Shown here piece by piece: positions 12,601-22,500 of a stretch of DNA of 27,551 bases. Source of the stretch: Phoronis ovalis (lineage: Eukaryota; Phoronida; Phoronidae); contig JAOXYB010042281.1 in NCBI GenBank assembly GCA_028565635.1, positions 1 through 27,551 of the forward strand, in the 5' to 3' direction. The notes under the pieces are model-generated. The model saw only the letters and a program-made list of their open reading frames with translations. It did no database searches and was not told where the DNA came from. A program made the translations under genes and the position numbers. Positions within the stretch are counted from its first letter, which is position 1; the number at the start of each line of letters is the position of its first letter.

Positions 12601-15600
12601 TTGTTTAAGATATAACAATAATTTATTTCAGGAGTAGATTATTAAGCATGATAAGTATTATAGTTTATACTTCTCCACCTTAGAAACCTATACATTGATT
12701 TATCAGCTAGTTATTATTAACTTAACTTTTATAATCCAAAGTAGTTTACCTTGTTCCATAAATAGAATATTTTATATGCTAAATCTATACTGTTGTTGAG
12801 CACATTTATTTGTTAACTCAAATTAACAAACACACATTTAATCACACATGCTATAATCAAGAAAAATGGTTATCCTATTCAAGTTTATTCATTTAGTAAA
12901 ACTGTAAAAAAAACACAAACAATAAATATCTATTGGAGCCATGACTTAGACTAAACCTGACAATCAATGACATTGATTACAAGGTATTTTAATGACTGTT
13001 TCTGATTATTTCAACATTTCTTCAACATTTATAAAATATATATGGGATGACAAACAAAGTAATTGGCTAAACAACCCCGGGGGAGAAGTCTTAGTGTCAA
13101 TGGGGTAGTCAGAATCGGTAGTCTTGATTGACACACGGAATGAGTATCTTCTGTGGCTTATGTGATATAGCATGGGTATGATTTTTGTGACCTAGTCAAA
13201 AATTTGTCAGGAAGATGTATAAATCTGAAAAAGTATTTAATATTTGATTTTTTTAATCAGTTAACTTCCTTGTAAAAAAACAAATTGGAATATGCTGTCT
13301 TGGTATAGAATAGATCCGAAAATTGAAAACTGAAATACAAATTCCAAACTAGCTGTTATAGAGGTCTGTAGGTCATGTGCCAGACTATGCAAAGTAATAA
13401 AATGCCAGTCACAGGGCAATAAAGACAGACATTAGGATTGAGACAATAATACACCTAAATATTATTATTTTGTAATTCTGTAGTGATTTAACTATCTTAC
13501 CCATGCATGACAATTTACACTGCATTACAACCTGTTCCTGGTGTTACATTACACTCTCAAGCTCACCATTAATAGATTTCAGAATATCTTGCAGTCTGAC
13601 AAGCAGGCTTCTGTACAGCCGTTATTTTCGCAGATTTCATAAAATATCAGCAAAGCAATGATATATAAAATAACACCTGAGTAGATGTTATACAAGTATA
13701 CTCCTGCGCAGAGACATGAGGTAACATGCCATTGTATAATATACCCAGAAAGCTCTATTTATTGTATCTAAATTTACCCACTAACACCTACATTCCGGTA
13801 TAAAAATAATGAATGGTATAATATGTCAAAGTTTTCATATTTCAAGACTAGGTATAATAAAAAAAAAGAAGCAAATAATAACCTTTACTTACTGAAAGAA
13901 GGTAAGCATACTATTAACATAGTACACAGCCTTTAATAATATATTCTACAATGACATGAATGATACAAAGAAACCTTTTTGCAGAGTGAAGAAAAATCTA
14001 TATATACAGTTTAATACTAGCCAAAGTTCAACTTTTAGCATTCAATCTACCTGAGTACCAGACAGACATCTTTCAGTCACGCAGGTTTTTTTCCACAGTA
14101 AATTATGTGTTCTAACTCAGCTCTAATCTTTTGCTTTATAAACTTCCTACAAATAATTATTCTGTCCTATTGTACAACAGAAGTGAAATCTGTTATACTA
14201 CAAAATTTTAAAGTATAGCTCTATCATACAATAAAATCCAGAGTGCATTGTGATAGACATCGCACCAAAGATGTATAGGTATGGATTGGGGAATAGCTAT
14301 GAGCTGTTTCATAATAGAAATGAAACTTGTAAATCATATCACATTACTGCTTTCCTCAATCTTGCTCCTAATCTGATTCCAAGAGTGACATTGAGCTGCC
14401 TGAAGCTTATTTGCATTTTTATAAACTGTACATAATTATATAAAACGTTATACATGCCTGAAGCTTAATGAGACTTGATTTTAAAGACTATATCTAATTA
14501 ACTAATGGGTATCTTATAATGAATTGCTGAAATGTCATGTTGACATTGCATGAAACACTTTATAAGTATGTAACAGAAAGCACATATGGATGCATATGGA
14601 TGTAGAACATTTATAATTCGCATACAATGTTGAACACAGTGTCAGTGGTCTTTAAAGAAGTACTGAGATTTTCTTTATAAACTGTGCATTAAATACACAC
14701 AACTGTCAATACTAACTTGATCAATAGAACATTTGCTATACAATTATTTACATTTGAATAAACATTATAATACAATCGAATAACAGAATTGAAATATTTG
14801 GAGCAAGTCCCATTAGAAATCAAGTTGAATATTAATTTATCTAATTGTCTGTCCCTATTAAAAGGCTAGGTATCTACAACAATATACATTTGTTGGAAAT
14901 TCTAGCTATATTGACTGTTGTGTATATAGAATATCATATAATCCAACATGCAAATATATCAAGATAAGAAAGCATACATTTTTCATCAGATCGATGGGTT
15001 ACTAAGTATTATAAAGAATATTATGCATTTACTTCACCTTCTCTGCAGTTGCAGATTATGTGCAGGTATATTAATTGACCATGTTGTAGTGATTGAAATT
15101 GTTAGGAATGCTGGCTTAATTTGACAAAATGACAAAGGACAATACACACTACCTGGAATCTTTATTGCTTTCCCAACTGCAACTAATTTTTTTGCTAATG
15201 GCTAAAACTTTCTCTTTATAATTGAGTTTTGAACTAGTGTTCTACGGCATTTCGCAGAGATGCTTTCAACTTGAGAAGAATTCTAGAAACTGATTTCTTC
15301 AACTCAGGTATTTTACATTTTGACATCATTTAAATATTTTTTACTTGTGTTCTTTGCCAGTTACTATACCATAGGTTACCAAAGCTTATTTCCCATAGAA
15401 TCTGAATTCATAACAAGTTTAATGAACCATAATGCTTAAATTTAAAGCTAGGACACTTAGCTTAGGGGTGAATTCTATCAGACATTCTTTCAAACAGGTG
15501 TTTATGAACCAGGTAACTACAAGTTCGGTCACGGTTACTTGGTTGTTAATATCAGTTTGGAATTTAGTTCTACTGAGTAACTGTATCTCAGTATATGAAC

Positions 15601-17330
15601 AAACAGGAAGTTATTTAGTCAAATTCTAGTAGTGCAGCAATCTGTATCCCAGTGAAATTACGAGCAAACACAATGTTTACTTATCAAGCTCTAGATAAGG
15701 AAACTATCACATGTTCTGTGTTGTTTATCATAAAATAACAATAACCCAGTGAAATCATTGTTCCACATATACCAGGAGGAAGTAAAAATTCAATACACAC
15801 AGTTAGAAAGAACTTGTATTGTAATTTTCTAAGGACCAAATGTAACCTAAATCTCCTGATCAGTTCAGCTGTTGTTTTAAAAGCAAAATCGTAAAAGCCA
15901 ACAGTCCAGATGTAAAATAAAGCAAGTGAGAAGGGCAATGTTTGTTGCTTAATATTTAATGAACAGTAATACCTACCAAACAGAAAATAATTTCATGTGA
16001 CACAGAAAAAGTTTCAAATGCAATACATGGTTTTCGTTCTTCAATAGCATTCTACTTCTAGTATACACAAGTATATACAAACTAACAAATAGCATGACAC
16101 TTACCTTTAAGCAGAGGTAACTTTTGTAATTCTCTATTTTTGGTAATATTAAACCGGGACGAATTTTGTCGTTTATCTTTTTTGATATGTGGTGGTCCTT
16201 TAAAAGTCATATGTGAGATTGGAGTAGGTGGAGGATGCGAATCTCCATGTACTGTGTTGGAATTATTTGTATTATTCACTGTAGAAGCCCCTCCTGCCTG
16301 CTTTCGTTTTCCCTACAACGATTTATTAAATTTTTCAATATGAAATTACTTATTAATCACCAAGATCCAAAAAGATTAAATCTTTTATTTAAATGTTGTT
16401 TAACATTTTACTTGAGCTACAAAACTTCGGTTTGAAAGAAACGATACAAATTACAATTAGCATTGAATAATGTTTGTATGTACTCACAAATGTGCATTCA
16501 ATGTCAATTAAGCTTGATGAGGAAGTTTAATTATAACTCAAATATAATCTACAGTAAATGTTAATTATATATCTTCAACACAATGCTGTATTAAATATGA
16601 ATTTAACACCAATGTGAATATTAAAGTGTGCTAAATGGATGCATTACGTGCACATTCTACCGTGATTAATAATTCAGATAAACAGACTGATCTTAAGAAA
16701 TAATTGTCCAGTTTTCTTCATTTAATGCACAATAATACTAATACTACTAATAGTAATAGTAATACTGACATTGTTGTTGCTCGATTTCGCGCAAGAACCT
16801 AGGGTAATAACATACAGGCGTAGAGTGAATTTACATAAGTAGATAACATTTTCGAGAATAGATCCATTGCAATGGACAGTGTTCACTTTTAATAAGGTTA
16901 AATGATTACGTGAAATTAAAAGTGAAACGAATGGGTGCTACATTTTTCTGACTGGTTGTAGGCAGCCATCTTGGAAAATAAACATGGCTGCTTCCAAGTC
17001 AACAAGCCTTCAGAACCATGACTATTTAGTTACAAACCTCGCCAGCATCACCATTATCCGTAGTTTCCTTGTTTGTTCCTTTCGTAGTCGTTGCATTCGC
17101 TTTCGTAGCAGGCTGCAAACAAATTAGGTACGTGCGTAAATCAGCAATAAAAATCCAATATGACTTCAGATTGGGTAACGAAACGGAAGTTGTTAAAAAA
17201 TGAAAAAATAAGACTTCATCACTGATAATGAAAGAAAACTAATACAACCGCTATGACCTATGATAGTCTGATATGAGCAGAGTCCAAAGAATAAGACACT
17301 TACCTTCTCTTTTTTAGTTTTGTTTGGCAT
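2158..17330 (-). CDS. PPP2R5D: PP2A B56 (B') regulatory subunit, delta class; 15 exon positions with a triplicated exon 11
   Basis: This encodes a targeting subunit of protein phosphatase 2A. B56 proteins bind the A scaffold and C catalytic subunits and recruit LxxIxE-motif substrates. Coding exons (minus strand): 17330-17304, 17112-17038, 16312-16105, 11556-11357, 10351-10241, 10008-9916, 8584-8454, 8148-8089, 7998-7836, 7214-7044, one of 6266-6142 / 5858-5734 / 5695-5568, 4592-4491, 4301-4229, 3635-3516, 2298-2158. All junctions are GT...AG and phases agree, giving 1800 nt (599 aa) with 11a or 11b, or 1803 nt (600 aa) with 11c. Human B56 delta is about 602 aa. The N-terminus MPNKTKKEK resembles B56 delta MPYKLKKEK, and [15 protein letters not shown] begins the conserved core. 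LxxIxE-pocket residues are kept: H259, R260, Y262 and R269 (exon 7), K312 and H315 (exon 9). The C-terminus carries a PKA-type RRKS motif, [12 protein letters not shown]. Confidence 0.95.
2299..3515 (-). other. PPP2R5D intron 14
   Basis: 1,217-nt AT-rich intron. It holds a two-copy 34-bp tandem repeat (3350-3417) and nothing else I can support. Confidence 0.8.
3350..3417. repeat. 34-bp tandem duplication
   Basis: Two adjacent 34-bp copies (3350-3383, 3384-3417) beginning catgttcccctatttaca, with a single A/T difference. They lie in intron 14 of PPP2R5D. Confidence 0.9.
3919..3991. repeat. Intronic inverted repeat / hairpin
   Basis: Arms 3919-3939 and 3971-3991 are complementary at 19 of 21 positions (core gcattttgtga / tcacaaaatgc) around a 31-nt loop. 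They lie in PPP2R5D intron 13 (4228-3636). The transcript of either strand could fold into a pre-miRNA-sized hairpin, but nothing else supports a small RNA. Confidence 0.6.
4491..4592 (-). CDS. PPP2R5D: PPP2R5D exon 12, constant exon after the alternative cluster
   Basis: Acceptor tgtctag accepts phase 2 from any exon 11 version and completes Lys. It encodes [18 protein letters not shown], then [15 protein letters not shown], one of the most conserved stretches of gamma/delta B56 proteins. The exon ends in phase 2 at GTATGT and continues into exon 13 (4301-4229), which gives [18 protein letters not shown] and is highly charged and probably helical. Confidence 0.93.
4593..5567 (-). other. PPP2R5D intron downstream of exon 11c
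   Basis: 975-nt AT-rich intron between the alternative exon cluster and exon 12. I searched it for a fourth copy of the VAERALY...HWNK exon and found none. Confidence 0.7.
5568..5695 (-). CDS. PPP2R5D: PPP2R5D alternative exon 11c (canonical-like version)
   Basis: Third tandem version: 128 nt, acceptor tgtttag, donor AACAA|GTAAGA, same phases. It encodes 42 residues plus a split Lys: [20 protein letters not shown], then [22 protein letters not shown]. The [12 protein letters not shown] ending and the length match vertebrate B56 gamma and delta best, so this is probably the ancestral form. It lies only 38 nt downstream of exon 11b. Confidence 0.92.
5734..5858 (-). CDS. PPP2R5D: PPP2R5D alternative exon 11b
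   Basis: Second tandem version: 125 nt, acceptor ggacag, donor AACAA|GTAAGA, with the same phases as 11a. It encodes [20 protein letters not shown] then [21 protein letters not shown]. It differs from 11a at eight positions, mostly in the segment after SDN (I/A, A/G, V/I, L/I, I/V, M/V) and at F/Y and T/S near the end. The differences are conservative and the frame is open, as expected for a functional exon rather than a decaying copy. Confidence 0.9.
6142..6266 (-). CDS. PPP2R5D: PPP2R5D alternative exon 11a
   Basis: First of three tandem versions of one exon (transcript order a, b, c). It is 125 nt, starts in phase 0 after acceptor ccaccag and ends in phase 2 at AACAA|GTAAGC. It encodes 41 residues plus a split Lys, beginning [20 protein letters not shown] and ending [12 protein letters not shown]. 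Relative to 11c it lacks one residue before KxHWN. By direct comparison 33 of 41 residues match 11b and about 30 of 41 match 11c. The segment lies in the last part of the B56 HEAT-repeat array, roughly 100 residues C-terminal of the LxxIxE pocket. Confidence 0.9.
6267..7043 (-). other. PPP2R5D intron upstream of exon 11a
   Basis: 777-nt intron between exon 10 and the exon 11 cluster. No further exon copy is visible. Any docking or selector sequence used in choosing exon 11 could lie here, but I see no clear one. Confidence 0.7.
7215..7835 (-). other. PPP2R5D intron 9
   Basis: 621-nt intron. A plus-strand open frame running through it and exon 9 has no recognisable protein features and is judged spurious. 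Confidence 0.75.
8149..8453 (-). other. PPP2R5D intron 7
   Basis: 305-nt intron splitting the Lys codon of [13 protein letters not shown] (AA|A). Nothing else is seen. Confidence 0.85.
8666..8810. repeat. 55-bp direct repeat pair in PPP2R5D intron 6
   Basis: Two 55-bp copies (8666-8720 and 8756-8810) match at 52 of 55 positions and are separated by 35 nt. The 90-nt period keeps an open plus-strand frame through both copies, which is probably accidental. The rest of the 1,331-nt intron (8585-9915) is featureless AT-rich sequence. Confidence 0.85.
10637..11102. mobile_element. Non-autonomous TIR DNA transposon (MITE-like), possibly hAT
   Basis: A 466-bp element in PPP2R5D intron 4 (10352-11356). 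Its ends are inverted repeats: left CAGACCCTGTGGAATTCCGT and, on the other strand, right CAGGCCCTGTGGATTTCTGT, agreeing at 18 of 21 positions (10637-10657 versus 11102-11082). The direct repeat AACTAT flanks it on both sides (10631-10636 and 11103-11108) and looks like a target-site duplication. The interior is non-coding, with several copies of a cagaattt-type motif near the right end and small inverted repeats (10666-10685; 10814-10858). CAG-starting termini suggest hAT, but hAT duplications are usually 8 bp, so the superfamily is uncertain. Confidence 0.8.
11557..16104 (-). other. PPP2R5D intron 3 (longest intron)
   Basis: 4,548-nt AT-rich intron between the variable N-terminal exon and the first HEAT-core exon, splitting the Asp codon (G|AT) of LLKD. 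I found no coding exon, RNA gene or clear repeat inside it. Short open frames here lack any recognisable family. Confidence 0.75.
16105..17330 (-). CDS. PPP2R5D: PPP2R5D exons 1-3: variable N-terminal tail
   Basis: Exon 1 (17330-17304) encodes only nine residues, MPNKTKKEK. Exon 2 (17112-17038) encodes 25 residues rich in T, K, N and A. Exon 3 (16312-16105) begins GKRKQAGG, runs through an Asn/Thr/Ser-rich stretch and the proline patch HPPPTP, then basic IKKDKR, and reaches the conserved [18 protein letters not shown] at about residue 87. The basic low-complexity tail before the HEAT core is typical of the delta class and may carry nuclear localisation signals. The ATG is the only one giving the conserved delta-type N-terminus, and it sits next to promoter-like motifs. 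Confidence 0.9.
16313..17037 (-). other. PPP2R5D intron 2
   Basis: 725-nt intron. It holds an irregular AAT/ACT microsatellite near 16731-16766 and a YY1-like site, on the minus strand CCAAGATGGCTGC (16974-16962). The latter might mark an internal enhancer or promoter, but this is speculative. Confidence 0.6.
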
Positions 17331-17397
17331 TCTGTGAAGCTATGTAGACTATCTGTCACTTGCTTCGTTAGATCAGATCTCGCCAAACAAGAACTTC

Positions 17398-17420
17398 ATT
17401 GGTTGATAGCGAATCACGTG
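17398..17420 (-). promoter_or_regulatory. E-box and CCAAT box upstream of PPP2R5D
   Basis: A palindromic E-box CACGTG (17415-17420) and a CCAAT box (minus strand, 17402-17398) lie about 70-90 nt upstream of the ATG. Their spacing suits a TATA-less core promoter. The transcription start itself is not visible. Confidence 0.4.
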
Positions 17421-19493
17421 GGACAAAACTGGGCTCTTAGAAATAGGTCAAAGGTCATTAGGTTAAGCTTTTTGCATAGTATTTAATAACACAGCAAACA
17501 TTTAAGTTCAAGCCAGTTTATTTTTATTTGCAGAAAGTAAAAGGGGGGTAATGACAAGATCTCAGTTCTAATGAAACTTCTGGAAAAATCACAATAACAT
17601 TTACAATGTTACTTTTTTATTTTATTAATGTCTGGTGAAGAAAAATAACAGGACGTAACATTAATTAATCAACAATTTGTACGAAATTATGTTACCTACA
17701 AACAAACACATAGTATTTGACTTCAGCTTCCATGTGGATGCATTAATATTATTATGTTTCGAAGTTTAACTTATATCATTCAAAACCATGCATTTTTTAT
17801 TAATTACAAATTATGCAAATAGTCTTTAATATAATTACGTATCACATTACACATAAATTTACATAAAGCAATATCAACCAACACAATCATGGGCGTCGGT
17901 ACAGTACAAACAGTAAAACCATTTCACTTCTCAATTCCTTGATAATCACACATCACAGCACATCATTTACAATTACTTTGTAAATTATTTTTTCTTTTCT
18001 ATTCGTTTTTCAAGGATTTTTGGAAAAACTAAGTCTACACAGTAGTTGAGAAACTGGTCGAATAGAGCACAAGTCACTACACAATAGTTTTTTTAAGAAT
18101 GGAAAAAAAATATAAACAACTTTTGTTTCTAATAGATTGGTGTAGTGTCAGAAAATGAAATATTATATTTACAGATGTTTCATAAGTTTAGAGAAAACCT
18201 AACTAATGTGCAAGTAATCCCTTTAGCTCATTTTATTATCTTGGTAGATAATGATAAGTGTCTGTAGCTACACTGACATACAATTCACAAAAATGGTATT
18301 AATACTGTTTTATCTAATCAAAGCACAATATTTTAAATCAGAACATTTGGTAAGCTATGGTAAACTAAGTTAAATATCTAGCAAATATACACGGTTTTGG
18401 CTTTTCAAGCATTCCGAGACATAGTTACACATATCAGTCTGCTACCCAGTTTCTTGTGGTTTCATATTGTCTAAATAGAATATCCATTTTGCAGTTACCA
18501 TTTCCTGCAGTCCCTAGCGATATTTCATTTAACTAGGTTAAAAGTGAAAGTGATACAATTTAGTTGAAAAGTTACTGATACTACTTGATACTATAAATTT
18601 CCTATACATGGTTTAAAAATAAAAGTATGCAGGACTTCACCTAATTTATATATCAACATAAGCACCATTTTAACACATCACATTAATACATCGAAAGGCA
18701 TCTGTTCCCCAAAGTTGCTTTACTTACTGCGCAGGGAGTTAACGTGTACAATTACTCTAAGAGAACAGATGCTATCATTACCAACAACTAAATACTGAAA
18801 AGAATTAAGTTAACTGCCTACATATGAGTAAAGACACTGGCTCATTTTTACTAAGTACGTCTATGATCCTTTTAGAGGAAGATCTTGATTTCAGATAAAT
18901 CACAAAAAATATTTATACAATTTTACTTGTATTGCAGAAAGCAAACTAAGATAACCTGTAGACATACATCAATAACGCATTATTTAAGTTACATCGTATC
19001 AGTTAAAAGGAGGAAACCAATTGTACCACTCCATTGTATTCATTAGCTAGCAGTAAATCAAAACGGATCAGTTTTGGTGTTTGTGTATAGTCTCTACATA
19101 CAGCATACTAGAACATGCCACTGGGAAGGGTATAAATATGGTTTCCTATTTTCTGTACACGGTATCAATATGACCAGTCAGGGTTTTTCCATTTATTGTG
19201 TTATGACACCTTGGCATTTCAGCTTTTGGGATTGAAATGGGAGATATCTGTGTTGTTTAATTGTCAGTTTGGTGCAAATATGGATCTACTTTTGATATTA
19301 CTGAGGTATATACATGCTCATTATTTTGCAGGCCCAGGGGCACTTTACTTCTCCTTGTCAATACCCACTTCGCCCCTCTCGTATAGTGTTGGTTAACAGT
19401 GTCAAATGTAATATGCTTGCAATCAAAATTATACGATGTGATAAAACAAAATCAAGAAATGTCTCAATAACATTTTCCCAAATCACAATTCAT
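17421..19493. other. Region between atlastin stop codon and PPP2R5D promoter
   Basis: About 2.1 kb without a supportable coding exon. It should contain the atlastin 3' UTR. Several minus-strand AATAAA motifs occur (19197-19192, 17801-17796, 17626-17621), so a long 3' UTR with alternative ends is possible. Confidence 0.55.
19192..19197 (-). terminator. Candidate poly(A) signal of atlastin
   Basis: AATAAA on the minus strand, about 300 nt after the atlastin stop. It is the first perfect signal I noticed downstream. More distal copies could be used as well. Confidence 0.4.
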
Positions 19494-19571
19494 CTAATTT
19501 TTCTTCATCTTCTGCTGTATCACATATTTGGTTCCCTTTTCAGACATTCCAGTCACAACCTGACCCAGGAA
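19494..19571 (-). CDS. ATL: Atlastin exon 13: C-terminal amphipathic tail
   Basis: Small terminal exon after acceptor ctgttttag, phase 0. It encodes [16 protein letters not shown] and VIQQKMKKN, then TAG at 19496-19494. The alternating hydrophobic and basic residues fit the amphipathic helix that atlastins carry after the membrane hairpin to promote lipid mixing. The sequence itself is too variable to prove by family match, so the call relies on the correct phase, acceptor and helix pattern. Confidence 0.75.
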   Translation of the reverse strand, partial: FLGQVVTGMSEKGTKYVIQQKMKKN

Positions 19572-22500
19572 CTAAAACAGAAGTAATAGTAAATGTATTT
19601 TGCAATAAAAAAAATAACATTTGTAAAGTTGAACAAAGGTGGTCCAAAAACAATGGAAAATCACTATTAACGAACCTTGTGCATATGGCAGAAAATAAGT
19701 CTGAAAAGGAATATGCACTGGCCACAGAGTTGGATATGATCAATTTCATCATACTTGCCTCAACTTGTGACAGAACTGTTGCACAACATGATAGTCTGTA
19801 CTGCCCTAGTTACCATTAGGCAAGATAAAGTATGCAAGGATATCATCAAGTTTTGGCATACTTTTTCAAGCTAAACATAACTGTGCTGTTTCAAGTTATT
19901 ATGTATTTGTCATTGTGATTTTTCAATTAACTTACATTATCCCAGATGAATCCGGCCAGATTGTCAATAACAGAGCCCATTTCTCTATATGAGCCACTGT
20001 ATCTGATATAAGCCCAAGCGCACAGCAGAACCAGAAACACCATCATAACGAAATTCAAGAGATTAGCAAAACTTTCTAGTCCTATAAATCCAAACACACC
20101 AGCTATGACATAAGCCACTACCATTACAGCGAACAAGCAGGCAGGTGTACGAGCTGCTTTGAAGATGTTTTTACTATCGTTGTGTTTGATTAAGTTATCA
20201 TATGCTTCCATAATCTCCTCTTGAAGTCTGTTGGCATATTGTCGACTAAATTCTTCTCCTCCCATCTTTTTACACTGATTAAAGTCATTCATAGCACTTT
20301 CTAGACATCTTTCATGATCCGACTCCAGTTGTTCAGGACGAAGGAATGGTCGATCTCCTCCACAAACCTAATATAATAAATAACAGTAAACAATGGCTGT
20401 CCTGAATTATCCAATGTTTCAAAATATCAGCACAAATAACAATTGTCCCCTTATTATGATAAATTTTGTAACTGGTTTGTAAAATATATTTACGACATGT
20501 CGCAACATCAATATAGTTTATTCAAATGTGTTCTTCTGCTATGTTCAGTTACAGCTGCTACATAAAGAAATATATATTGTTTACATGCTTTATTCTCACC
20601 TGTTCCATTGCACTTATATAGGCCGCCTTGGCTTTAGCTACTGCAGCTAAATTATTAGCTTCAGCTGTTGCCTGCAACCATACAAAGTTGATATTAAACA
20701 CAATGAAGCCATCATAAGTTTTGATTTCATCAAAATGCAAGCACTAGGAATTCCAGAAAGAAACAAAAACCTTCAAGATGTCAACTTGATAGTCAAACAT
20801 GTTTTAACCATACAACAACACTGACAAGTATGCCATGATATTAGACATACAGTATGAAACGTATACACAAGACTGCATCTGCATACTTTTTATTGGAACC
20901 ACACCTATCAAACAAGGCAATAAAACCATGATGAAATGGTGGGATCCTATCGCTGACACAATTTTATAGTATTTACCATTTGACATGATGTAATAATGAC
21001 AAATAGGTTAAGACAACAAGGAAACAAACCTGTAACATTGATTTTGGTTCTGGTAAGACATCCCCTTGATATATCTTGATGTATGACTGGAACAGAATCA
21101 TTACAAGGTAGTGAGTGAACAAGAATGTCACGTTTCAACGAGTGGTATCACAGCATTATTTCATGACTATTTACCAAAATACTGACAACAACCAAGCTCT
21201 CTATAAATTTGCTTCCAGAGTAAATTTTAAGACTAATTATTACTATCTTTGTTATAAATTGTGTCCTACTATATAAAAGCTGCACCCATGTAAAGCTGCT
21301 TGACTTAAAACAATATTTGAAACATCAGCAAGTTAGGCTTATTCATGAGGAACTTAACTGTATTTATGCATGTTAGACAAGTTGGAACACAATAATTTGA
21401 CTCACCTTGAAATATTCTAATAATTCCCTACATGTGATTTTTGATCCATTAATTTCTTTCTCTACAAGATTTTCAGGTGCTAGTATTGCAGGCACTAAAT
21501 GTTTTAGGTGATTCTTAAACTCAGGTTCTATATCTGTGAAAGAAAAAGACTTATAACAGTTTATCACAGATGCATATATTATATTATATTCAGTTAATAG
21601 TAACACAGTGAGGAAATGTATTTAACACGTGACAATTATTCTAGAAAATTTGATCCTCTGTCTGTTTAAAAGTAAAAGAAAGAATATGTAAATCACACTC
21701 TGTAAAAAAAAATATTCCTCGAACATACATATATCAAAAGTTATCCGAGGGGGACTTGAAAATGGTTTGCCTCACTCTACTCTAGTCATTCCAACTATTT
21801 CACACTCCCTCTCCCCATATTTCAAGACCTCACCCATAACACAAACTTTCTCTCACCTGTATATTGCAGTTATTTTCTGTGCGCCTACTTTTCAATGGAA
21901 TAACCCTAGGCGGAATTGAGGAAAACGCTTTCGAAACATATCAAAAAACAGCCATGAAACTATTATTAAGAAAAGTAGTTGTAACTGTGTCAAAATACCT
22001 GACAATCTGCCATCAAAGTTTGGATTGGTTGCCACCTTCAACCCTGGATGTGGTAGTAAGAAAGCACTAATTCTTTTGAAACACGACTTAATATGGCGAC
22101 GCAATTGTTGTAGTTGTTCATGTTGACCCTGAGATATCTGCAAGTAAACACAACAGACAATAAATTTAGTTATTATTATGGCTTCCAACAACAAAGTTGG
22201 AAGCTATATTGTGTTTGCGCTGATTTCCCAAGCCCTGGATATGACCTTGTTAAGTGCATAGCACCAAACTCGAAAAGTACTGGACTGTGGAAGCTTGGTA
22301 TCATCATGTGACACAACACAAAGTTATTTTTATTTTAGATGTAATTCCTTACGTTTTTCACAATATTTTTTTTCCTAGATTTTTTGAAATACAGGAAATA
22401 TCATTTCCTATGAAGATAAAATCAGTAAATATTTGTTTAATTATACCTGCAGTTTTCTTTCCAAAAGCTTCATACCACCTTCTGTTCCCCATGCATATTC

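Noticed and set aside
16731-16766. AAT/ACT-rich microsatellite with partial dyad symmetry
   Set aside because: Common simple repeat in AT-rich animal introns; no further structure.
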